Assembly (NCBI RefSeq): GCF_000418325.1
Contig: NC_021658.1
Location: forward strand, 186,001-250,000
Direction of reading: 5' to 3'
Length of the DNA stretch: 64,000 nt
Source: Sorangium cellulosum So0157-2
Lineage (GTDB): Bacteria > Myxococcota_A > Polyangia > Polyangiales > Polyangiaceae
Shown: piece after piece, positions 17,745 through 26,925 of the stretch
How the letters are laid out: each line of letters opens with the position of its first letter
How positions within the stretch are numbered: position 1 is the first letter of the stretch
Notes under the pieces: generated by a model
What the model was told of the DNA's origin: nothing
Seen by the model: the letters and a program-made list of their open reading frames with translations, nothing else
Databases searched by the model: none
Made by a program: the position numbers and the translations under genes

Positions 17745-18665
17745 ATGGAACTTTCCTGCACGCGTCTCGCTGCTTTGCTCGTCGTACCTCTGGTTACCAC
17801 TGCCTGCATCGGTGCTGAGCTCGACTCTGACCAGGAAGCGCTGCTCGCGGAGGCCGAGAGCGCGCTCGTGAGCGACAACGGCTACCTGCCCAACGCGCTG
17901 AGCCTGAACGCGCTGAGCCTGAAAACGCGCTGAGCCCTGAACGCGCTGAGCCTGAACGCGCTGAGCCTGAACGCGCTGAGCCTGAACGCGCTGAGCTCGA
18001 ACTCGCTGTCCGCCATCAAGGATCCGGGAACGAATGGCAGCCTGGCGAGGGAGCTCCTGCGCTACGTCGTGAGCTGTTCGCTGCGCCCCGACCAGACGTT
18101 CTCGTTCTCCTGGACCGACGCCAACGGGGTCGTCCACCCGGAGGTCTACCGCGGCGACCTCGGGTACGCGCACTGGTGGACGACCACCCCCCTCGGCACC
18201 GCCACCACCAACAACACCTATGTTCAGGGCCAGATCACGGCCTGCCTCGCCGCGCGGATGAACTGGTACGGTGTCTCGGTGAGGATCTCCCTGCGCAACA
18301 ACGAGATGGCCTCGACGCCGGAGGAGCGCGCGGCCTTTCCGGTGAGGGAGGGCGCGTTCTGGGGCAACGTGTTCTCCACGACGCAGGCGCCCTACCTGCG
18401 GGCCTGCTACTCACCAGCAGGCGTCGCGCGCGCGCGCCAGCTGCAACGCGACTGTGCGGCAGGTCACCTCAGCGTCGATCCGGTGACCGGGGCCACAGCC
18501 GTTCAGCCGTGTGGTTCCATGCAGATCGTGGGATCCTGCGATACGGTGTGCAACGGGAAGGACTACGTGAACGGCTTCTACAGGGGGTGTATCAGGAATT
18601 CTTCGGTCTCGCCGTGGGAGCGCACGGACGAGGTGATCACCACGTTCTTGACGGCCGGCCCCTAG
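17745..18665 (+). pseudogene. NALSL-repeat lipoprotein, frame broken and restored inside the repeat
   Basis: ATG 17745 follows AGGTGGAGAC. The signal peptide ends LVTTAC, a lipobox-like site with Cys21. After about 40 residues comes an array of NALSL pentapeptides. Within it, two extra A (near 17922-17925) and one extra C (near 17934-17937) create a TGA at 17931 and then return to the original frame, which stays open to the stop at 18663. The downstream part (about 200 residues, from YVVSCSLRPDQTFSFSW to CIRNSSVSPWERTDE) is Cys-containing, aromatic and clearly coding. So the gene is intact except for a three-base compensated scramble. It could be a recent pseudogene, a slippage-controlled switch or a sequencing error. 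Confidence 0.65.
17892..17996 (+). repeat. 15-bp tandem repeat coding NALSL
   Basis: About seven near-identical copies of a 15-bp unit (AACGCGCTGAGCCTG). Short perfect repeats like this favour polymerase slippage. The two indels found here (extra AA, then extra C) lie between the second and third copies. Confidence 0.85.
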
Positions 18666-18673
18666 GAGCGTGA

Positions 18674-21600
18674 ATGCGCTCGGAAGCGCTGCGAGGCGAG
18701 GCGCAGGAACGCCCGGTCCGTGAGGCAGGGCGCTGTCCGGCCTGCGGGCGCCGGAACCAGGGCGCCTGCCCCGAGTGCGCTCAGTCCGAGCGACCGCCGA
18801 CCGGCCAGTCGATCATCCCCCCGGACATCACGGAGGTCGTCCCCGTCTCCTTGCCTCGCTTCCCCGGCTACTGGACCCGGAGGACGCTGGGGCAGGGCGG
18901 CTTCGGCCTCGTCGTCGAGGCCGAGCCCGAGGGCGGCGGGGCGCGCGTGGCCATCAAGCTCGCGCGCGCGGACCGGCGCGGCGCAGGCCAGCGCCTCCGG
19001 GGTGAGATCGCGGCGCTCTCGTCGATCGGCGCCCCCCACGTGCCCGCCGTGTACGCGTGGGGGGCGCTGGACGACGGCTCGCCCTACGCGGTGATCGAGC
19101 ACATCGCCGCGCCCACGCTCGCCGCCCGGCTCGCGGCGCGCCCCGCGCCGCAGCTCGAGGAGGCCGCCCGGCTCGGGCTCGCGACCCTCGCGACCCTCGA
19201 GGCCGTGCACGCGCGCGGCTACGTGCACTGCGACCTCAAGCCCGAGAACATCCTCGTCGATCAGGACAAGGCGACCCTCATCGACCTCGGCATCGCCCGC
19301 GTCGTGGGGCGGCGCTACGACGGGCAGGACGAGGACCTGGCCGTCGGCACGGCCGAGTACATGGCGCCGGAGCAGTCCGCCGGGTGGGCCGACCTCGACG
19401 CGCGCGCCGACATCTACGCGATGGGCGTCATCCTCTACGAGCTCTTCGCGGGCCGGCCCCCGTTCTGGGGGCCGCGCGCGGTGGTGCTGGAGGATCACCG
19501 GAGCCGCAGGCCGCCGCGCCTGTCGGCCAGCGCGGCCGTGCCGCGGGCGGTCGAGGAGGTGGTGCTCCGCTGCATGGCCAAGGAGCGGAGCGAGCGGTTC
19601 GCGAGCGCGACCGAGCTCCGCGTGGCGCTGGAGCGCGCGCTCCGGGACGAGGTCACGGCGACCGAGCGCGTGGGGCCGCGCCCCGTGGCCGGCGTCGAGC
19701 GCCGCGCGATGGGGCTCCTGTTCTTCGAGAGCGCGGCCGACCGGGTCACCGTGCAGCGCAGCTTCCGGGCGCTCGGCGGCGAGCTCGCGCACGCCTCCGG
19801 CGCGCGTTACGTGGGCGTCTTCGCCAAGGAGGGGACGGCGAGCCCCGCGCGCCGCGCCCAGCGGGCGGCCGACGAGCTCCTGCGGCGCGGGGTGTGCGCG
19901 CGGGTCCTCATCGATCTCGCGCCCGTGTCGATCCAGGCGCGCCCGGGCGGGACGCAGCGCTTCCTGAGCCCGCTCTTCTCGCGCGCCGAGCGGTGGCCCT
20001 CCGCCTCCGGGCCGACGGGGCAGTTCCTCACGCCCGAGGCGTCGGCCGCGCTCCCGGAGCCGCCGCACGCCGCGGCGGGCGACGAGCTCCCGCCGGGCGC
20101 CGAGGACGAGTCGCGGGAGGCGACGCGCCCCGGCGCGTTCGTCGGCCGTCGGGACATCCTCGAGCAGCTCCTGCAGAGCGCCGACGACGCGCTCCGGCTG
20201 AAGCAGCCCACGGTCGTCTCGGTGACGGGCGGGCCCGGCCACGGCAAGAGCAGCCTGTTCGTCGAGCTCGGCAAGCAGCTCCGGGAGCGCCTGCCGCACG
20301 CCCAGATCATCGACCTGCGCGGGCAGGAGCCGACGAGCGGGGCCTCGGACGAGACGCTCCACGAGCTCGTGCGCGAGGCGCTCGGCGCGCCCGAGGAGCC
20401 GCCGGAGAGCGGCGTCCGGGAGGCGCTCGCGGAGCGCCTCGGCCCCGCGCTCAACGAGGAGCTCCGCCCGGGGCTCGCGATGGCGCTCGGATGGGTGGAC
20501 GAGCAGACGGGCGTCCAGGTCTTCCCCGAGCTCGAGGCGCTGCGGGCGGCGCCCGGCGCGCTGCGCTCGGCGCGCGTGCGGGCGGCGGGCGAGTGCCTGC
20601 GCCGGCGCGCGGCCGCGGCGCCCGTGATCGTCATCCTCGACGACGCGCACTTCGCGCAGGACGTGACGCTCGCGGCGCTCGAGTACGCGGCGCTCGCGGG
20701 CGAGGCCACGTCGCTGTGGATCTGCGCGATGGGGCGCCCGGCGTTCGCCGAGGCGCACCCTTCCTGGGGCGAGCGCGCCGCCCGGCGCGAGGTGCTGCGG
20801 CTGGAGCCGCTGGACGACGAGAGCGCGCGGGCGCTGTGCCGGCGGCTGCTCCTGCCCGCGCGGGACGTGCCGGAGCCGGCGATCGATCGCCTCCTCGAGC
20901 GCTCGCAGCGGGTGCCGCTGCTGCTCGTGGAGCTCGTGCACGGGCTGAAGCGCGAGGGGATCCTCCGCCGGCACCCGCGGGGCGACGCGTGGTACCTGGC
21001 GACCGACGAGCTCGATCGGCTCCCCGCGCTGCCGGCGCTCGATCCGCTGGCGCAGGCGGAGATCGCGGCGCTCGGGCCGGCGCTCGGGGCGCACGCGCGG
21101 CTCGTCTCGCTGCTCGGCGCCGAGGTGTCGATCGACGAGATCGCGGGCGTGCTGCGGCAGCTGGATGTCTCCGGCGACGGCGCGGCCTTCCCGCTCGACG
21201 CGCGCGTCGGGACCGAGCGGCTGCTGAAGGCCGGCGTGCTGGTCGGCGATCGGAAGGGCGGGCTGCGCTTCCGGCACTCGCTGGTGCGGGAGGCGGTCGC
21301 GCAGGACGTCGCCGAGTCCGAGCGGCGGCGGATCCACCTGGCGGCGTACGAGCACCACCGCGAGGCGCCCCACGAGGCCCGGGAGCAGCGGCGCTTCAAG
21401 ATCGCGCACCACGCGGCCGAGGCGGGGCTCGCGACGGTCGCGGAGGAGGCCTACCTGGAGCTCGCCGAGCGGGCGCGGGCGCGGCACGCCTACGTGGAGG
21501 CGGAGCTCCACTACAGCCGCGCGCTCGCGCAGCCGGTCGAGGAGCGCGGCGCGCGGCGGAGGGCGGCGTACCGGGGCCGGGGGCTGATGCGCTACCGCCT

Positions 21601-22675
21601 GGGCCGCTACCACGACGCGCTCGGGGATCTCGATCGCGCGCGCGCGATGGCGGTCGAGGAGGGCGACGGGATCGAGCAGATCGAGATCCTGCTCGACGAG
21701 GCCACGGTGCTCGACTGGATGGACGACTACGGCCGATCCAAGCAGCGCGTGGAGGAGGCGAGGGCGCTCGTCCGCGGCGATCTGCCGCCCGCCCTCTCGG
21801 CGCGGCTCTCGATGGCGGCGGCGCGCTCGCTCCACCGCGAGAGCCGCGACGAGGAGGCGGCGCGGGAGCTCGAGCGCTCGGCGGCGCAGGCGGAGGGGCT
21901 GGGCGACGAGGGCTACGAGACGCTCGTGGTGTCGCTGCTCCTCATGGGCTTCATCTACCCGGGGCTCGGCAAGCTGGACGAGGCGGGCGCGGTGCTGGAG
22001 CGGGCGATCCGCATGTGCGAGGAGCGCGGCGATCTCCTGCACCTCGGCCCGGCGATCAACGCCCGGGCGCTCCTGCGGGCCTGCCTCGGGGACAGCGCGG
22101 GGATGATCCTGGATTTCTGTCGACTGCTCACCATCTCGCGCGAGCTGGGCCTCGGGACGGTGGAGCTCGTGAGCGAGTTCAACCTGGGAGAGTACCTTTA
22201 CCTGATGGGCAACCTGGAGATGGCGGTGCCGCACGTGGAGCGCGCCGTGTCGCTGGAGCGCCAGCGGCGGGGGGAGATGCGGCCGGTGGTGCAGCTCCTT
22301 CAGGCGAGGCTGCTCCTGTACCAGGGCGAAGAGGGCAAGGCGCGGGAGATCATCGCGTCCATCCGGGCGCAGCAGGCGAAGGACGCCGCGGCGGGGGGCG
22401 AGCACACGGCGATGACCCCCGCCGAAGAGGTGCTGTGGTCGATGATCGACCTGGCGACGCGGGCGGCGAGCGACGAGGAGTGGGACGAGCTCGAGCAGCG
22501 ATCCGCCCGCCACCTGGGGCAGGAGCAGATCGAGGTCATCGAGGCGCGCGCGCGGGCGCGCTCGCGGCGCGGCCTCGACGAGCAGGCGAAGGCGGCGCTC
22601 GAGAGGGCGATCGAGGCGGCGGGGAGGATCCCCAACGTGATGCGGGAGCGGCTCGAGCGGCAGCGAGGGGCCTAG
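18674..22675 (+). CDS. Giant zinc-ribbon/Ser-Thr kinase/AAA ATPase/TPR regulator
   Basis: 1333 residues from ATG 18674, with GGAG six bases upstream and only eight bases after the lipoprotein stop. Order: a zinc ribbon (Cys21, Cys24, Cys32, Cys35); a kinase domain (GQGGFG, VAIKLA, catalytic loop HCDLKPEN, LIDLGIARV, YMAPEQ); a cyclase-like region (about 340-460) without catalytic residues; an AAA/STAND ATPase (FVGRRDILEQLL, Walker A TGGPGHGKSS near 520, Walker B VIVILDDAHF near 653); then tetratricopeptide-like helices from about 920 to the end. HCD replaces HRD and DLG replaces DFG; both are tolerated in active kinases. It resembles the myxobacterial kinase-AAA-TPR regulators. Probable role: signal integration through phosphorylation and ATP-dependent oligomerisation. 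Confidence 0.9.
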   Translation: MRSEALRGEAQERPVREAGRCPACGRRNQGACPECAQSERPPTGQSIIPPDITEVVPVSLPRFPGYWTRRTLGQGGFGLVVEAEPEGGGARVAIKLARADRRGAGQRLRGEIAALSSIGAPHVPAVYAWGALDDGSPYAVIEHIAAPTLAARLAARPAPQLEEAARLGLATLATLEAVHARGYVHCDLKPENILVDQDKATLIDLGIARVVGRRYDGQDEDLAVGTAEYMAPEQSAGWADLDARADIYAMGVILYELFAGRPPFWGPRAVVLEDHRSRRPPRLSASAAVPRAVEEVVLRCMAKERSERFASATELRVALERALRDEVTATERVGPRPVAGVERRAMGLLFFESAADRVTVQRSFRALGGELAHASGARYVGVFAKEGTASPARRAQRAADELLRRGVCARVLIDLAPVSIQARPGGTQRFLSPLFSRAERWPSASGPTGQFLTPEASAALPEPPHAAAGDELPPGAEDESREATRPGAFVGRRDILEQLLQSADDALRLKQPTVVSVTGGPGHGKSSLFVELGKQLRERLPHAQIIDLRGQEPTSGASDETLHELVREALGAPEEPPESGVREALAERLGPALNEELRPGLAMALGWVDEQTGVQVFPELEALRAAPGALRSARVRAAGECLRRRAAAAPVIVILDDAHFAQDVTLAALEYAALAGEATSLWICAMGRPAFAEAHPSWGERAARREVLRLEPLDDESARALCRRLLLPARDVPEPAIDRLLERSQRVPLLLVELVHGLKREGILRRHPRGDAWYLATDELDRLPALPALDPLAQAEIAALGPALGAHARLVSLLGAEVSIDEIAGVLRQLDVSGDGAAFPLDARVGTERLLKAGVLVGDRKGGLRFRHSLVREAVAQDVAESERRRIHLAAYEHHREAPHEAREQRRFKIAHHAAEAGLATVAEEAYLELAERARARHAYVEAELHYSRALAQPVEERGARRRAAYRGRGLMRYRLGRYHDALGDLDRARAMAVEEGDGIEQIEILLDEATVLDWMDDYGRSKQRVEEARALVRGDLPPALSARLSMAAARSLHRESRDEEAARELERSAAQAEGLGDEGYETLVVSLLLMGFIYPGLGKLDEAGAVLERAIRMCEERGDLLHLGPAINARALLRACLGDSAGMILDFCRLLTISRELGLGTVELVSEFNLGEYLYLMGNLEMAVPHVERAVSLERQRRGEMRPVVQLLQARLLLYQGEEGKAREIIASIRAQQAKDAAAGGEHTAMTPAEEVLWSMIDLATRAASDEEWDELEQRSARHLGQEQIEVIEARARARSRRGLDEQAKAALERAIEAAGRIPNVMRERLERQRGA

Positions 22676-22793
22676 CTCCGCGCGTCAGACCGTCGGCCCG
22701 CTACCGGTTCAAAGGCACCAAGCCGGGGGACCATGCCGGAGCTCGCCGTTCGAGCGCCAGCCCACAGCGCGGACACCATCAGAAAAAGAATCG

Positions 22794-24332
22794 ATGCGCT
22801 TCAACAAGTTCATATGGTCCCTGTTTTGCGGCTCGAAGGCAGGTCGGGCTGCCATTTCCAGATACGAGTCTTTCCTCGCTCGAGACGAGCGATGGGTCGA
22901 GCTCGCCCCGAAGAGCTGGATGGAGAAGCTCCGGCCGCTCGATGCGATGGCCGCGCAGGTGGTGTTCGACGAGGTCGACGGCGTGCGGGTCGCTTCCCAG
23001 GATCATGCCGGCGAGCTCTACGAGCGACTGCTGGACGAGGGCTTCACCCTCTCACTCGACGTTGAAGACGGAGACACCATCTACACGGTCGTCGGTGGTG
23101 ACGACGAGCCCGGCGCCTGGCTCAGTATGATTCAGGGTATTTCTCTGGGACTGTTCAAGGCACACCCGGAGCATTTTGCACTGTACCTCTTCTTGCGACA
23201 ATTCAATCGCTTCAACGAGATCTGTGACGAGTTCGGGATCGCCGTCCCGGTGCTCCCGGGCAAGGCGAGCTGGCGGGATCGGGCGATGTTCTACCTGCGC
23301 ATCAACGCGTCCCTCCAAGAATTCCGCCGCATCCACGCCCTGACCCCCGCGGAGCTTTGCGCGTTCCTGTACGACTTCTCGCCGCACCACCTCGCGCAGG
23401 AGCGAGGCGAGCTCCCGCCCGCATCGAAGGTCTGGTTCCTCATGGGCGGCGCCGGAGACAGCAACGATTTCGAGTTTCTTGACGCCGCCGGCGACGACTC
23501 CACGAGCTACTGGCAGGGGAACGTCGACACTCGCCGGGGAGACATCATGGTGATGTGGTGCGTCTCCCCGCGTAGCTACGTCCACTCCATCTGGCGAGCG
23601 GAGACTGACGGCTTCATCGATCCATTCTTTCACTACCATAGCACCGTGTGGATCGGCGCGCGGGTGAAGGTCCCCGAGATCACATTCAGGGAGATTGCCG
23701 CAGATCCGGTGTGGTCCAACAAGCCGGCCGTGAAAGCTCATTTTCAAGGCGCGAGCGGCAAGCCAGTGACGGCTGAGGAGTACGAGGCGCTGCTCCGGAT
23801 GATCAAACGGAAGCGCGGCAAGCTATCGGATCTCCCCCGGCTCCACGGGCCGGATCTGCCGGATCACGTCGACGTGGAGAGCGAACGGGAGGTCGAGCAG
23901 AGGCTGCTGGAGCCGCTCCTCCGAGAGCTCGGGTATGTCGAACGCGACTGGATCCGGAACATGCCCGTCCGTATGGGCCGCGGCGAGCGGGTGTACCCTG
24001 ATTACGCGATCGGCGCCGTGCTGAAGCGCGGTGAGGAGACTGCGCGGATCATCGTCGAGGCCAAGCGAGAGCTCGCGACCGAGAAGCAGATCCTCGACGC
24101 GTATCAGCAAGCGAAGTCGTACGCGCAGCGCCTCCAATCTGCCGCCTTCGTCCTCGTGGCCCGCGAGGGCGTCTGGATCTTCTTGCAGGAAAAAGGAGGG
24201 TTCCTGAGGAGCCGATACCTGCACCGATCATGGGCGGAGCTCCGCGGCTCGGACGGGCTCCACGAGGTGAAGCTGATGATCGGCAAGGCAAAATCCCGCG
24301 CCTGGGCTGTCACGCCGAAGGTGCCTGGCTGA
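22794..24332 (+). CDS. EVE/PUA-like domain fused to HsdR-N-type PD-(D/E)XK nuclease
   Basis: 512 residues in three parts. Residues 1-200 are of unknown fold with many aromatics (YLFLRQFNRFNEICDEFGI). Residues about 214-325 (KVWFLMGGAGDSNDF, then SYWQGNVDTRRGDIMVMWC, then PVWSNKPAVKAHFQGASGK) resemble an EVE domain, a PUA-like reader of modified bases. Residues about 360-465 form a type I restriction N-terminal nuclease: EREVEQRLLEPLLRELGY, an Asp in VYPDYAI, VEAKRE with the Glu-x-Lys pair, and DAYQQAKSYA. A modified-base reader plus nuclease is the logic of type IV restriction. Third codon positions are visibly less GC-rich than in the neighbours, suggesting horizontal acquisition. The nuclease call is good; the EVE call is moderate. 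Confidence 0.65.
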   Translation: MRFNKFIWSLFCGSKAGRAAISRYESFLARDERWVELAPKSWMEKLRPLDAMAAQVVFDEVDGVRVASQDHAGELYERLLDEGFTLSLDVEDGDTIYTVVGGDDEPGAWLSMIQGISLGLFKAHPEHFALYLFLRQFNRFNEICDEFGIAVPVLPGKASWRDRAMFYLRINASLQEFRRIHALTPAELCAFLYDFSPHHLAQERGELPPASKVWFLMGGAGDSNDFEFLDAAGDDSTSYWQGNVDTRRGDIMVMWCVSPRSYVHSIWRAETDGFIDPFFHYHSTVWIGARVKVPEITFREIAADPVWSNKPAVKAHFQGASGKPVTAEEYEALLRMIKRKRGKLSDLPRLHGPDLPDHVDVESEREVEQRLLEPLLRELGYVERDWIRNMPVRMGRGERVYPDYAIGAVLKRGEETARIIVEAKRELATEKQILDAYQQAKSYAQRLQSAAFVLVAREGVWIFLQEKGGFLRSRYLHRSWAELRGSDGLHEVKLMIGKAKSRAWAVTPKVPG

Positions 24333-24535
24333 AGCGCGCGCAGAGGTCCTGCCGGCCGAAGTCCTCCGGGGACCCTTCGGGAGGGTGAAGTCCTCGACAC
24401 CCCAAGGCTGCAGCGGCGTGCCTGGGAACACGCGGTCGCCCCTGGGCCGAGGAGGGACGTCGTGGCCGGGGTGCTGTCGACGCGTGCAAAGTCCGAACGA
24501 CCGTGCCACGGTAGGCGCCCGCCGCGCAGAGCTCG

Positions 24536-25750
24536 ATGCTGAGGACCCCGCGTACGACAGGCCACCTCCTCGCCCTGTTGCTCCTCCTCGTCGCCGCGCC
24601 GGCCCAGGCCGGCGAGGGCAAGGGCATGCCGGGCTCCCCGGCCGTGCCCGCGCCGAGCGGAGCGCCTGCGGCCGCCGCGCCGAGCGGAGCGCCTGCGGCC
24701 TCCGCGCCGAGCGGAGCGCCCGCGGCCGCTGCGCCGGCGAGGGAACGCGTCTCCACCGGGCGGCGCGCCCTCGCCGCGGCCGGCGCGGTGGTCCCCGGGG
24801 TCATCGCGCACGGCACCGGGCACTTCCTCCTGGGCGAGGCGCGCACCGGCTGGATCCTCCTCGGGCTCGAGGGCGCAGGGGCCGGCCTCGCCGTGGGCGG
24901 CCTCGCGGGCGCGGCGGTCTCCGGGGCCTCGCGGCGCGTCATCGCCCCCATCGTGCTCGCCACCGTGACGGGAGCAGGCCTGTTCGGGATCTCCCTCCTC
25001 GCGGACCTCTATGGCGTGCTCGCCCCGGAGGGCGGCACCGGCAGCCCTCCTCGGTCGCTGCCCTGGGTCGAGCCGCAGCTCGGTATGGCCTACGTGTACG
25101 ACCCCACGTTCGCCTACCGCACGTTCCTCGTGCCAGGCATGGATCTGCGCCTGAGCTCGCTCCGCCTCTCGGGCTCGGGCTGGTTTTCCCTGAACGACGA
25201 CAACGCGCGCCTCCGCGCCGAGGCCGCGTACCGCTTCCTCGGCCCCCGCACGCCGGACAGCCCACGCGCGGCCGACGGCTCGTTCCTCGAGATCGAGGGC
25301 GCGATCACCCATCATCGCTACACCTCCGACGACTTCTCGATCACCACCGGCGAGGTCACCCTCCAGGGCCGGCTCGACCTCGCCCACATCGGGCGCACGC
25401 TCCGGGGCTCGTTCGCGGAGATGGGGTGGGGGATCGCGGTCGAGGGCTACCGCTACGGCCGCCGCCCGCTCGAGGGGAACGAGCTCTTGATTCCCCATTT
25501 CGCCTTCGGCATGTACCTCGGGCACGCCGGATATCCGCGCGGCGAGGCCAAGGTGTTTTACGACCACCGGCACGACGGGTATGCCGGCGGCGCGAAGATC
25601 CCCGGCCTCGGCAGCGGCGTCCCGGGCCACCTCGGCCTCGAGGGCCGGCTCTACGCCTCGCCGCGCTGGGGCCTGCTCGCCGACGTGGAGGCCGGCTCCG
25701 CGTACGTCGGGCGCCTGTCGCTGCTCTTCCGCCCTGGAGGCTCGCCATGA
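24536..25750 (+). CDS. Predicted outer-membrane beta-barrel protein
   Basis: 404 residues. A signal peptide (LLALLLLLVAAPAQAG) is followed by a low-complexity linker of SGAPAAAAP repeats and a Gly/Ala-rich hydrophobic region (about 80-165) with two likely membrane hairpins. The C-terminal 220 residues have alternating polar and hydrophobic strands (MDLRLSSLRLSGSGWFSL, RLRAEAAYRFLG, VEGYRYGRRP) ending in an aromatic strand VGRLSLLFRPGGSP, as in outer-membrane barrels. The stop overlaps the next start (ATGA), so it is coupled to a lipoprotein phosphoesterase. No family recognised. Confidence 0.6.
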   Translation: MLRTPRTTGHLLALLLLLVAAPAQAGEGKGMPGSPAVPAPSGAPAAAAPSGAPAASAPSGAPAAAAPARERVSTGRRALAAAGAVVPGVIAHGTGHFLLGEARTGWILLGLEGAGAGLAVGGLAGAAVSGASRRVIAPIVLATVTGAGLFGISLLADLYGVLAPEGGTGSPPRSLPWVEPQLGMAYVYDPTFAYRTFLVPGMDLRLSSLRLSGSGWFSLNDDNARLRAEAAYRFLGPRTPDSPRAADGSFLEIEGAITHHRYTSDDFSITTGEVTLQGRLDLAHIGRTLRGSFAEMGWGIAVEGYRYGRRPLEGNELLIPHFAFGMYLGHAGYPRGEAKVFYDHRHDGYAGGAKIPGLGSGVPGHLGLEGRLYASPRWGLLADVEAGSAYVGRLSLLFRPGGSP

Positions 25751-26850
25751 TCCAGAGACACGCTCTCCTCGCGCTGCTCGCCCTCACCGCGCCGCTCACC
25801 CTGTCTTGCCTCGACGTCGCCGAGGGCCGCGCGCGCCGCGACCTGGAGGTGGGGAAGGCCTCGCGGGGCCAGGCGCGCGTCGCCGTCGACGAGGGGCTCG
25901 CGGCGATCCGCCGCCTCGAGCCGGGCGCGCTCTCGCTCTGGGCGAGCGCGCCCGCGCTCTCGATGCGCCTCACCGACGAGGCGGGCGGGCCGTGGACGAT
26001 CACGATCGAGAACATGCTCGCCGACGCCGAGCTCTCGGCCCGCGTCGGCGACGAGCGCGTGCCCGTGGAGCTCGTCGAGGCGCCGCATCCGACCCAGCGC
26101 ACCTTCCGCCTCTCCCTGCCGCCCGGCGCCGAGGCGGCGCTCTCGCTGCGCCCGCCGGACGAGGCGCGGCTCGAGCCGTGGCGGTTCGCGGTGTTCGCCG
26201 ATGTCCAGGAGAAGATCGACAGCGTTCAGGACATCTACGCGAAGATGAACGAGGCGGAGGGCGTCCGATTCGCGCTCATCAGCGGCGATCTCACCTCGCG
26301 CGGCTCGCTCGAGCAGCTCGAGCGGTTCCAGCGCGAGATGAAGACACTGCGTTTCCCGTGCTATGCGACGCTCGGCAACCACGAGCTCGGCACGCGGGAC
26401 GACCTGTATCACGAGTGGTTCGGCCGAGGGAACTTCAGCTTCCCGTTCCGGGGCGTGCAGTTCACGATGCTCGACTCGGCGAGCGCGACGATCGATCCGC
26501 GCGCGTACGGGTGGCTCGACGGCTGGCTCGCCGAGGGGCGGGAGCGCCTGCACGTGGTCACGATGCACCTCGCGCCCCTCGACCCGGTGGGCTCGCGCAA
26601 CGGCGCGTTCGCGAGCCGCGCCGAGGCGAACAAGCTGCTCACGATGCTCGCGGACGGGCGCGTGGATCTGACGTTCTACGGCCACATCCACTCGTTCTAT
26701 GCGTTCGAGAACGCGGGGATCCCGGCGTACATCTCGGGCGGCGGCGGCGCGATCCCCGAGCGGCTCGACGGCATCGGGCGACACTTCGTCACGGTCGACG
26801 TCGAGCCTCCTGGAAGGATAGCGCAGGTCGCGGTCGTGCGCGTGGATTGA
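25747..26850 (+). CDS. Calcineurin-like metallophosphoesterase lipoprotein
   Basis: 367 residues. A signal peptide ends LTLSC with the lipidated Cys at residue 21, so it is anchored to an envelope membrane. After an N-terminal beta domain (about 50-140) comes a metallophosphoesterase core: FADVQ in place of the usual DxH, GDLTSRG, GNHE, VVTMHLAP and GHIHSF. Four of the five family motifs are canonical; in the first, Gln replaces His, which could alter metal preference. The family hydrolyses phosphomono- or diesters; the substrate is unknown. Start overlap with the upstream barrel gene suggests the two act together at the cell surface. Confidence 0.85.
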   Translation: MIQRHALLALLALTAPLTLSCLDVAEGRARRDLEVGKASRGQARVAVDEGLAAIRRLEPGALSLWASAPALSMRLTDEAGGPWTITIENMLADAELSARVGDERVPVELVEAPHPTQRTFRLSLPPGAEAALSLRPPDEARLEPWRFAVFADVQEKIDSVQDIYAKMNEAEGVRFALISGDLTSRGSLEQLERFQREMKTLRFPCYATLGNHELGTRDDLYHEWFGRGNFSFPFRGVQFTMLDSASATIDPRAYGWLDGWLAEGRERLHVVTMHLAPLDPVGSRNGAFASRAEANKLLTMLADGRVDLTFYGHIHSFYAFENAGIPAYISGGGGAIPERLDGIGRHFVTVDVEPPGRIAQVAVVRVD

Positions 26851-26925
26851 GCTCGGCCCGAGCCTGCGCGCGGGGGCAGCCCGCGCGCTTCCGGGGCTTC
26901 TGCCGGGCAACCGAGGTCGGGTCGC

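Noticed and set aside
18662..22513. 1283-residue open frame antisense to the giant kinase
   Set aside because: High GC leaves antisense frames open. Its product is Arg/Leu/Ala-rich with no motif, while the plus-strand kinase, AAA and TPR motifs are unambiguous.
22695..22720. tRNA T-loop-like GGTTCAAAG
   Set aside because: No acceptor stem, D-loop or anticodon arm can be drawn around it.
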